Positions 1-4,272 of a stretch of DNA of 6,590 bases are shown here, one piece after another. Both the position numbers and the translations under genes were made by a program. Source of the DNA: JAKAXG01 sp035702985 (lineage in GTDB: Bacteria; Actinomycetota; Acidimicrobiia; Acidimicrobiales; Palsa-688); the NCBI GenBank assembly GCA_035702985.1, contig DASSZD010000061.1, positions 1 through 6,590 on the forward strand, in the 5' to 3' direction. How positions within the stretch are numbered: the first letter of the stretch is position 1; the number at the start of each line of letters is the position of its first letter. Under the pieces are notes generated by a model that saw only the letters and a list, made by a program, of their open reading frames with translations, had not been told where the DNA came from and made no database searches.

Positions 1-171
1 TCTGCATCGCGGTTCTGGGCCCGCCTGTGAATGGCACGCTCGCGGCTTTCCGGCTCTTTGTCGCCGCAGGTCTCGTAACCCCATTCGGGGGATGCGCCCC
101 TGCAGCGGCGCTCGGCACCCTAGCGGTGGATGTCGAAGGGATGGCTGACACCCGCGGACGTGGAGGAATCG
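1..171. other. left-edge region with no recognised gene
   Basis: This stretch precedes the CLC gene. A frame starting at base 1 stops at 28-30 and could be the tail of an upstream gene, but nine codons are too few to judge. CCCC at 79-82 can pair with GGGG at 87-90, and the same G run can instead pair with CCCC at 97-100; both are short stems expected by chance in GC-rich DNA. I see no convincing -35/-10 pair for the CLC gene. Confidence 0.4.
162..166 (+). promoter_or_regulatory. Shine-Dalgarno GGAGG deciding the CLC start
   Basis: GGAGG lies five bases before the ATG at 172. An in-frame ATG at 130 has only a weak purine run before it and would add 14 residues that do not look conserved. The site therefore favours the 172 start. 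Confidence 0.75.
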
Positions 172-1509
172 ATGGCCGCCCCGGACGATCCGTTCGCGGT
201 CCTGCGGACGAAGAAATATGTAGCCCTGCTGATCTTGGCGGTGGTCCTAGGCGCGGTCATCTCGTTACTGATCTACTGGCTCCTCAAGCTGATCGCCGAC
301 ATCCAGAACTGGGTGTACACCGACCTGCCCAAGGGTCTCGGATTCCATGGCGAGCCGTCCTGGTGGCCGCTGCTACCGCTGGCGGTGGCCGGCCTGATCG
401 TCGGGGCGACGATCAGGTACCTGCCCGGCCGGGGCGGTCATTCGCCAGCAGACGGCTTCAAGGCAGGCGGAGTGGCGCAGTCAATCGAGCTTCCCGGCAT
501 CTTGGTGGCGGCGCTGGCCAGCCTGGCGGCGGGCGCGGTGGTCGGGCCGGAGGCCCCGGCGATCGCCCTGGGCGGCGGGCTGGCGGTCCTGGCGGTCAAG
601 CTGGCCCAGCGCAACTTGGAGCCCAGCGCCGGCGCAGTCATCGCCGCGACGGGGAGCTTCGCGGGGATCAGCACGCTGCTCGGCAACCCACTGGCCGGGG
701 CCTTTTTGCTGCTGGAGGCCTCCGGGCTGGGCGGGCCGATGGCCACCATCGTGCTGATCCCCGGCCTGCTCGGGGCGGGCATCGGGTACCTGATCTTCCT
801 CGGCCTGAACGCGTGGACCGGATACGGCACATTCTCCCTGGTGATACCCAACCTCCCCCCGGCCCCGCACCTGGATCTCGCACAGTTCGGCTGGGCCTTG
901 GCCATCGGGTCCGCAGCCGGAGTCGTCGGCTTCGGGATCAAGTGGCTGGCCCTGTTACTGCGCCCACACGTGGAGCGGCGGCTCTTGCTGCTCACGCCGA
1001 TTGCCGGCCTGATCATCGCCGGACTGGCGATCGCGTTTTTCGAAGCGACCGGCAAACCCTCATCGACGGTGCTGTTCTCCGGCCAGACGGCACTCACCCC
1101 GCTGCTCGATAATCCCGCCAGCTACAGCGCCGTGACGCTGAGCCTGCTGGTGTTGTGCAAGGGGCTGGCGTACTCCCTCTCGTTGTGTAGCTTCCGCGGC
1201 GGCCCAACCTTCCCAGGCATGTTCATCGGCGCCGCCGGCGGTCTCGCGCTGTCGCACGTGGCGGGCCTTCCGACGATCGCAGGCGCGGCCATGGGAATCG
1301 GCGCGATGACCGCCGCGATGCTGCAGTTGCCGCTCTCGGCCGTCCTCATCACCACCCTGTTCCTCGGCACCGACGGCATCAAGGTCATGCCGCTGGTGAT
1401 CGTCGCGGTGGTGGTGTCGTTCGTGGTAACGAAGTGGCTTACCGGGCCGCGCACAGCACCACCAATCCCCGAACCAGATCAGGCGGCTATTCCCGCGCAA
1501 GTTCGCTGA
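172..1509 (+). CDS. CLC-family chloride channel / ion transporter
   Basis: A 445-residue polytopic membrane protein of the voltage-gated chloride channel (CLC) family, which moves chloride or other anions across the cytoplasmic membrane as a channel or as an anion/proton exchanger. Visible CLC signatures are VGPEAPAIALGGG (residues 124-136), matching the GREGP filter segment and keeping the glutamate (E127) that gates or carries protons in known CLCs; GISTLLGNPLAGAFLLLEAS (165-184), the conserved helix after it; and FRGGPTFPGMFIGAAGG (341-357), matching the GxFxP filter. The first filter motif, usually GSGIP, appears as GGHSPADG (88-95), which I recall from an actinobacterial CLC branch. Length is typical of bacterial CLCs without C-terminal CBS domains. 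The start at 172 is set by the GGAGG at 162-166. The gene stands alone and converges on the MarR gene. Membership of the family is nearly certain; channel versus exchanger cannot be told. Confidence 0.93.
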   Translation: MAAPDDPFAVLRTKKYVALLILAVVLGAVISLLIYWLLKLIADIQNWVYTDLPKGLGFHGEPSWWPLLPLAVAGLIVGATIRYLPGRGGHSPADGFKAGGVAQSIELPGILVAALASLAAGAVVGPEAPAIALGGGLAVLAVKLAQRNLEPSAGAVIAATGSFAGISTLLGNPLAGAFLLLEASGLGGPMATIVLIPGLLGAGIGYLIFLGLNAWTGYGTFSLVIPNLPPAPHLDLAQFGWALAIGSAAGVVGFGIKWLALLLRPHVERRLLLLTPIAGLIIAGLAIAFFEATGKPSSTVLFSGQTALTPLLDNPASYSAVTLSLLVLCKGLAYSLSLCSFRGGPTFPGMFIGAAGGLALSHVAGLPTIAGAAMGIGAMTAAMLQLPLSAVLITTLFLGTDGIKVMPLVIVAVVVSFVVTKWLTGPRTAPPIPEPDQAAIPAQVR

Positions 1510-1595
1510 GAGCCCGCCTCGCGCCTGGCGCACAGAACCACGGACTCAACCTGCTCAGGCGGCCGCCCCGAATCGCGTTATACGGGCGTGGGCGG
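1510..1595. other. convergent spacer between CLC and MarR genes
   Basis: Eighty-six bases lie between the two stop codons. I looked for a hairpin followed by a T run on either strand and found none that is convincing. Confidence 0.4.
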
Positions 1596-2027
1596 TCAGA
1601 GCGCCCGCAGGGGAGTGAAGCCTTCTTCGCGGAAGCGGCGTAGCTCCTCCCGGTGGAGGGTGGACAGGGCGTCGAGCCTGGTCGTGCCGAGGTCGGTGAG
1701 GATGAGCCGTTGCAGACGGTGGTCGTCGGGATCGGGGACCCGGCGGAGGAGGCCGGCGGCCTCGGCCCGGTTGACCAGCTCGACGGTGGAATGGTGGCGG
1801 AGCTTGAGCCAGTCGGCGACCTCGCCGATGGAAGGAGGCTGGTCGGTGTCGGCGCCGCGGACGGCCAGCAGCAGCTGGTGCTGGGACGGGGTCAGGCCGG
1901 CCGACCTGGCGGCTTCCTCGGAGAAGTGCAGGAATGAACGCAGGGCCCGGCGGAACTGGGCCAGCGCCCGATACTCGGCGTCGGTGATCGGACCGCCTCG
2001 TGTCCCGGTGCGGCTTGCCGTGGCCAT
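1596..2027 (-). CDS. MarR-family winged-helix transcriptional regulator
   Basis: A 143-residue protein with the MarR architecture: N-terminal dimerisation helices (residues 15-42), then a winged helix-turn-helix. LTPSQHQLLLAV (45-56) is the usual entry helix, PSIGEVADWLKLRHHSTVEL (65-84) covers the helix-turn-helix with its recognition helix, and DPDDHRLQRLILTDLG (99-114) is the wing, matching the typical DPxDRRxxxLxLTxxG pattern. The C-terminal helix (115-134) closes the dimer interface. Such proteins usually repress a neighbouring gene and themselves, and release DNA on binding a phenolic or other small ligand or on oxidation; there is no cysteine, so thiol sensing is unlikely. The start at 2027 is chosen because GGAGA (2034-2038, minus strand) sits seven bases upstream and the family domain begins soon after. 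The frame stays open to 2426, but that part looks non-conserved. The likely target is the divergent gene at 2368. Confidence 0.92.
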   Translation of the reverse strand: MATASRTGTRGGPITDAEYRALAQFRRALRSFLHFSEEAARSAGLTPSQHQLLLAVRGADTDQPPSIGEVADWLKLRHHSTVELVNRAEAAGLLRRVPDPDDHRLQRLILTDLGTTRLDALSTLHREELRRFREEGFTPLRAL

Positions 2028-2069
2028 GGTCGGTCTCCGTTGCTGCTCGGGTGTAGACGTGGTCGGTGA

Positions 2070-2089
2070 GGTAGGGGCTGACCCCTGCC
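2070..2089. repeat. inverted repeat in the MarR leader
   Basis: GGTAGGGG (2070-2077) and CCCCTGCC (2082-2089) are complementary except for one T/G position, around a CTGA loop. In the minus-strand RNA it would be a hairpin with one C/A mismatch, about 43 bases before the MarR start. It could be a leader hairpin or a protein-binding palindrome; its role is unknown. Confidence 0.5.
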
Positions 2090-2117
2090 TGGCGTGCCAA
2101 GCCGGCGTAGCGACCAT

Positions 2118-2144
2118 ATCGCAACATGGCGATCGCAACATGGC
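2118..2144. repeat. 13-bp tandem direct repeat upstream of MarR gene
   Basis: ATCGCAACATGGC occurs perfectly twice (2118-2130 and 2132-2144) with a one-base spacer, and the junction forms the palindrome GCGATCGC (2129-2136). On the minus strand a possible -10, TATGGT (2113-2118), touches the repeat's edge, so a bound protein could control MarR transcription. That use is inference; the repeat itself is seen directly. Confidence 0.75.
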
Positions 2145-2234
2145 GGCTGGGACGAGTTGCCGGCCGCTGATGATCGGTGTTCCAGGCCGGCCCGACACCC
2201 GCCGGGACCGGTTCGGCGCAGAGATCGGGACAAG

Positions 2235-2263
2235 GTGACATTTACATCGGAATACGATATGAT
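2235..2263 (+). promoter_or_regulatory. sigma-A-like promoter for the small membrane gene
   Basis: GTGACA (2235-2240) matches the -35 consensus at five of six bases, and TATGAT (2258-2263) matches the -10 at five of six, with an ideal 17-base spacer. Transcription would start near 2270 and give a leader of about 100 bases before the ATG at 2368. It is the best promoter match I see in the window. Confidence 0.72.
2246..2258. promoter_or_regulatory. candidate MarR operator in the promoter spacer
   Basis: ATCG (2246-2249) and CGAT (2255-2258) form an inverted repeat around GAATA, lying between the -35 and the -10 and touching the first base of the -10. A dimeric repressor bound here would block RNA polymerase. 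MarR proteins typically bind short palindromes overlapping promoters, and the MarR gene is adjacent. That the MarR protein binds here is inference. Confidence 0.5.
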
Positions 2264-2280
2264 GGTCTTGTTGTCCTGAT

Positions 2281-2327
2281 CGGGGGATGGGCGGCACTTC
2301 GAAAGTGCGCCGCTCCGAGTTCCCCCG
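2281..2327 (+). promoter_or_regulatory. structured mRNA leader
   Basis: Two nested helices can form. The inner one is GCACTT (2294-2299) with AAGTGC (2303-2308) around a CGA loop, continued by GGC (2290-2292) with GCC (2309-2311) after a one-base bulge. The outer one is CGGGGG (2281-2286) with CCCCCG (2322-2327). It lies between the predicted transcription start and the ribosome binding site. I do not recognise a known riboswitch. It may stabilise the mRNA, act in attenuation or be incidental. Confidence 0.45.
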
Positions 2328-2355
2328 GCGAGGCGGCCGCAGATGGCTCGATGAA

Positions 2356-2361
2356 AGAAGG
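2356..2361 (+). promoter_or_regulatory. Shine-Dalgarno AGAAGG deciding the start at 2368
   Basis: AGAAGG sits six bases before the ATG at 2368. An upstream in-frame ATG at 2287 lies inside the folded leader, has no comparable site and would put an arginine-rich segment before the membrane helix, so 2368 is preferred. Confidence 0.7.
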
Positions 2362-2367
2362 TCCGAG

Positions 2368-2673
2368 ATGATCGTGGTCGAGGTGGTCGGGGCGCTGGTG
2401 CTGCTACTCCTGGTCGGCGTGGCCACCGGGATGGCCGTGATGGGGCTTCTGGGGGTCGTCGGCGCGGTGCGCCTGAGCCGGTGCCGTTGCTGTGGCCATC
2501 TCCGGGCCAGCGGATTGATGCGATCCCCCGGGGTGTGCCTCTACTGCCGGCACCCCTGGCTGGTGCGCCACGTGATGCCGGTCCATCTCGCCCACCTTCT
2601 GCCGGCCGAGCTGATCCCGGCCGAGCTGACCCCGGCCGAGCCACCCGCGCCGGGGGCGAAAGTGGCGCATTGA
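2368..2673 (+). CDS. small membrane protein with zinc-ribbon-like four-cysteine motif
   Basis: I do not recognise this 101-residue protein as a named family. Residues 2-36 are strongly hydrophobic and glycine-rich, enough for one long membrane helix or a tight pair. A cytoplasmic-looking segment follows with C39-R-C-C42-G-H and, 14 residues later, C57-L-Y-C60-R-H, the CxxC-x14-CxxC spacing of a small zinc ribbon; C41, H44, H62 and H68 are extra possible ligands. The tail carries three PAE(L/P) repeats (residues 79-92) and is proline- and alanine-rich. The gene is divergent from the MarR gene and has its own promoter with a palindrome in the spacer, so MarR control is the natural guess. It could be a membrane-tethered metal-binding or redox-sensing protein; no enzyme motif is visible. 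That the gene is real is well supported by promoter, ribosome site and cysteine spacing; its function is open. Confidence 0.72.
   Translation: MIVVEVVGALVLLLLVGVATGMAVMGLLGVVGAVRLSRCRCCGHLRASGLMRSPGVCLYCRHPWLVRHVMPVHLAHLLPAELIPAELTPAEPPAPGAKVAH
2602..2646 (+). repeat. three 15-bp repeats encoding PAEL-type units
   Basis: Three head-to-tail units begin at 2602, 2617 and 2632, each starting CCGGCCGAGC; the third diverges at its end. They encode PAELI, PAELT and PAEPP near the C-terminus of the small membrane protein. Exact multiples of three keep the frame, so copy number could vary between strains without breaking the gene. Confidence 0.8.
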
Positions 2674-2683
2674 CGCTGGCCGG

Positions 2684-2701
2684 GGCCCTGGGTCGAGGGC
2701 C
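2684..2701 (+). terminator. weak hairpin after the small membrane gene
   Basis: GGCCCT (2684-2689) and AGGGCC (2696-2701) form a perfect six-base stem with a six-base loop, starting ten bases after the stop codon. No T run follows. It lies in the 54-base gap between converging genes and could work as a U-less terminator, but in such GC-rich DNA it may be chance. Confidence 0.35.
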
Positions 2702-2727
2702 GGCCCGGCAGGCGGGCGGTCCTGCTG

Positions 2728-3312
2728 CTACCGGGCCCAGCCCGGGCGGTTGCCCCGGCCCGGTGGGGTCCGGTGCCGAAGTGCGGCATCGATAGCCCGT
2801 CTCAGCTGGGCGGCGTCTGCCGGGATCACGGGCGGGCGGGAGTCGGCCAGGTCGCTCTCCAGGGGGATCAGGATCCGGCGCTGCAGTCCTTCGAGCGTGT
2901 CGACCCCGCGCTCCACCAGGGAGACCAGCTGCCGGGCAATGTCGGCCACCACGGCTTGGGGGCTGCCCCCGGGGTCACCGCCCCGGGCGAGCCGCCTGAT
3001 CAGCGGGAGTTCCCCATGGGCCAGCCCGTTGACCCAGGCCCAGCCGGGCACCGGCCGGCCCAGCTGTTCCAGATAGCCCCGGAACTCACCCGAGAGGTAC
3101 ACCTCGCACTCGGCTACCACTTCGGCTTCACAGGCCGGGTCCCCCCGTCGCTTCCGCCGCCGTGCGACCCCGGGGGCGTCGGGGCCGGCAGGTGCGGGCG
3201 AGCCGGGAACGGGCGGCGAGAACAGCTCCAGGTAGTAGGGAGGACCCACCCCTGCTGCGGGGGCCCACTCCCAACCCTTGAAGAAGTCCTTGAGGAACCG
3301 AGGAAACGCCAT
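2728..3312 (-). CDS. uncharacterised 194-residue protein
   Basis: I do not recognise the family. The protein has no signal peptide or membrane helix. Its N-terminus is aromatic-rich (FPRFLKDFFKGWEWAP, residues 3-18), followed by a proline-rich stretch with YYLELFSPPVPGSPAP (26-41), a basic cluster RRRKRR (51-56), then a mostly helical part. That part includes CEAEVVAECEVYLSGEFRGY (61-80), a distinctive PVPGWAWVNGLAHGELPLIR (87-106), and a long helix-prone region VVADIARQLVSLVERGVDTL (121-140) continuing to about 180. The start is firm: AGGAGG lies six bases before the ATG at 3312, although the frame is open further upstream to 3912, where it shadows the deaminase. Downstream it converges on the small membrane gene. 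It follows the deaminase on the same strand, but a strong hairpin separates them, so it is probably transcribed separately. An ATCG-N5-CGAT palindrome lies 98 bases upstream of the start codon. Confidence 0.75.
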   Translation of the reverse strand: MAFPRFLKDFFKGWEWAPAAGVGPPYYLELFSPPVPGSPAPAGPDAPGVARRRKRRGDPACEAEVVAECEVYLSGEFRGYLEQLGRPVPGWAWVNGLAHGELPLIRRLARGGDPGGSPQAVVADIARQLVSLVERGVDTLEGLQRRILIPLESDLADSRPPVIPADAAQLRRAIDAALRHRTPPGRGNRPGWAR

Positions 3313-3318
3313 CCCGAG

Positions 3319-3324
3319 CCTCCT
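3319..3324 (-). promoter_or_regulatory. Shine-Dalgarno AGGAGG deciding the start at 3312
   Basis: On the minus strand a perfect AGGAGG sits six bases before the ATG at 3312. It is the strongest ribosome site in the window and argues against any start further upstream in the long open frame. Confidence 0.85.
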
Positions 3325-3409
3325 GCGGAGTACCTCGTAACACGATACAGCAGCGCAAGCACATCCCGGTCCAGCGCGTGGCGGGGACGCTCTATGCCCG
3401 AGCAGCAGA

Positions 3410-3422
3410 ATCGTGAGACGAT
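3410..3422. promoter_or_regulatory. perfect 13-bp palindrome, possible operator
   Basis: ATCGT (3410-3414) and ACGAT (3418-3422) flank GAG. The half-sites and their five-base separation, ATCG-N5-CGAT, equal those of the palindrome inside the promoter at 2246-2258. It lies in the leader or promoter region of the unknown gene at 3312. I cannot place a good -35/-10 pair next to it, so its operator role is a guess. Confidence 0.4.
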
Positions 3423-3498
3423 CGGACGCCCTGTGATTCGACGTAACCCCGCCGTGGTCAACGAGAGGTTCGAGCGGCCGGTTCTGCCGGTCGTCCCT

Positions 3499-3521
3499 CC
3501 GGCCGGCCGGGTGCCGGCCGG
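3499..3521 (-). terminator. strong GC hairpin terminating the deaminase transcript
   Basis: CCGGCCGGC (3499-3507) and GCCGGCCGG (3513-3521) make a perfect nine-base stem with a five-base loop, beginning 12 bases after the deaminase stop on the minus strand. There is no U tract, as is common for actinobacterial hairpin terminators. It would separate the deaminase from the gene at 3312. Confidence 0.6.
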
Positions 3522-3533
3522 GGCGCGCTCCCG

Positions 3534-4199
3534 CTAGGCCGGGGGCTGCCCCTTCAACCCGTCCAGACGGGGCGCCAGGGCCCGGAACGCCTCGTTTACT
3601 TCCAGTCGGGCCAGGCGTTCGACCTCGCCGGCCGACTCCAGGTCGTGTACCAGGTCGATCATCGGGCCCTCGCCGGCGGCGCGTAGCGACTTCTCGAATT
3701 TCGGGGTCAGGGACGGCCCGAGCCGGGAGATGAAGGTGGCGAACACACCGATGGTCCCGGGCAGGGGTCCGACCTTGCGCGCCTGAGGCCGGGCGGCCTC
3801 CTTCGGCGACAGCTTGGTGAAGTCGTGGTACCCCGCCCAGTAGCGGTCGGCCCCGGCGAAACGTACCGTGTCCACCGGGCCGAGGCGGATGGCCCCGGCG
3901 CACTGCAGGCACGGCTCCAGGGTGGTGGTGAGGACCAGCTCGTCGTGGTGGCGGAAAGGCAGGCGGGCCAGCACATTGACCTCGGCGTGGGCCACCGCCG
4001 ATCCCCAGGTCTCACCCGGAGGGCCGTCGTGGTCGCTGACCCGGTTGCGGGCGGAGTGGATGATGCGCCCGTCCGCGGTGCTGGCACAGGCGCCAACGGG
4101 GATGTTGCCGGTACGCAGGGCCTCCCACGCCTGGCGGAAGGCCTCCTGCCAGGCGGCATCCAGGTCCGACCACACCTTCCCCGGGTCCTCGGCGCGCAC
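3534..4199 (-). CDS. zinc-dependent cytidine/deoxycytidylate-type (nucleoside or base) deaminase
   Basis: A 221-residue member of the CDA/TadA-like deaminase superfamily, which hydrolyses the exocyclic amine of a base, nucleoside or tRNA adenosine using a zinc-bound water. The core is clear: NIPVGACASTADGRIIHSAR (residues 32-51) is the typical first strands, HAEVN (71-75) supplies the zinc histidine H71 and proton-shuttling E73, and EPCLQCAGAI (95-104) supplies zinc cysteines C97 and C100. Next comes the usual LGPVDTVRFAGAD segment. The last 90 or so residues extend beyond a minimal TadA (about 150 residues) and contain no motif I know. HAEVN, with asparagine after the catalytic part, recalls guanine and cytosine deaminases more than tRNA-editing TadA, but the substrate cannot be assigned. 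I chose the GTG at 4199 because a -10-like TAGATT lies eight bases before it; a GTG at 4175 is the alternative, and the frame's opening to 4349 would run into proS. The gene is divergent from proS. Confidence 0.88.
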   Translation of the reverse strand: MRAEDPGKVWSDLDAAWQEAFRQAWEALRTGNIPVGACASTADGRIIHSARNRVSDHDGPPGETWGSAVAHAEVNVLARLPFRHHDELVLTTTLEPCLQCAGAIRLGPVDTVRFAGADRYWAGYHDFTKLSPKEAARPQARKVGPLPGTIGVFATFISRLGPSLTPKFEKSLRAAGEGPMIDLVHDLESAGEVERLARLEVNEAFRALAPRLDGLKGQPPA

Positions 4200-4207
4200 G
4201 GGCCCTG

Positions 4208-4213
4208 AATCTA
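4208..4213 (-). promoter_or_regulatory. candidate -10 for a near-leaderless deaminase mRNA
   Basis: On the minus strand TAGATT fits the actinobacterial TANNNT -10 pattern and ends eight bases before the GTG at 4199. There is no good Shine-Dalgarno at that start, which fits a leaderless or nearly leaderless transcript. No clear -35 is seen. Confidence 0.45.
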
Positions 4214-4230
4214 TTGGCCGGGCCGGGTCG

Positions 4231-4245
4231 GGGCGGCGACCGCCC
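4231..4245. promoter_or_regulatory. inverted repeat midway between the deaminase and proS starts
   Basis: GGGCGG (4231-4236) and CCGCCC (4240-4245) surround CGA. Its centre at 4238 is within two bases of the midpoint between the two start codons, and it covers the expected -35 positions of both candidate promoters. It could be a shared operator or simply GC-rich chance. Confidence 0.35.
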
Positions 4246-4258
4246 GCCCGGGTGCCGG

Positions 4259-4264
4259 TAGCGT
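4259..4264 (+). promoter_or_regulatory. candidate -10 for proS
   Basis: TAGCGT fits TANNNT and ends eight bases before the ATG at 4273, the same geometry as on the deaminase side. A GCGGGG immediately before the ATG is too close to be a good ribosome site. A near-leaderless proS mRNA is therefore possible. Transcription could also start further upstream. Confidence 0.35.
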
Positions 4265-4272
4265 GAGCGGGG

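Larger units (their letters stand above)
2028..2367. promoter_or_regulatory. divergent regulatory region, MarR gene / small membrane gene
   Basis: This 340-base gap carries no convincing gene. It holds, in order, an inverted repeat in the MarR leader (2070-2089), a 13-bp tandem direct repeat (2118-2144), a sigma-A-like rightward promoter with a palindrome in its spacer (2235-2263), a folded leader (2281-2327) and a Shine-Dalgarno site (2356-2361). The patch 2238-2263 is noticeably AT-richer than its surroundings, as expected for a promoter in a GC-rich genome. Confidence 0.7.

Noticed and set aside
27..1112. 361-codon plus-strand frame overlapping the CLC gene
   Set aside because: Arg/Gly/Pro-rich composition typical of a shifted frame; the CLC frame carries all the family motifs.
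1297..1307. ATCG-GCG-CGAT inside the CLC gene
   Set aside because: Different spacing from the intergenic pair and located in coding sequence, so not taken as another operator.
2028..2426. N-terminal extension of the MarR protein to an ATG at 2426
   Set aside because: It would run through the divergent promoter and the start of the small membrane gene, has non-conserved composition, and a ribosome site supports the start at 2027.
2731..2745. CCGGGC-CCA-GCCCGG inverted repeat at the end of the 194-residue gene
   Set aside because: Lies inside the coding end of that gene, and short GC palindromes like this are frequent at this base composition; not counted as a terminator.
3394..3537. 47-codon plus-strand ORF beginning MPEQQNRETIG
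   Set aside because: A purine-rich stretch precedes it, but it overlaps the terminator hairpin and the deaminase end, has no recognisable motif, and its second half is Pro/Arg-rich. It is possible but not supportable.
3313..3912. N-terminal extension of the 194-residue protein
   Set aside because: The upstream part is antiparallel-frame shadow of the deaminase; AGGAGG six bases before 3312 fixes the start.
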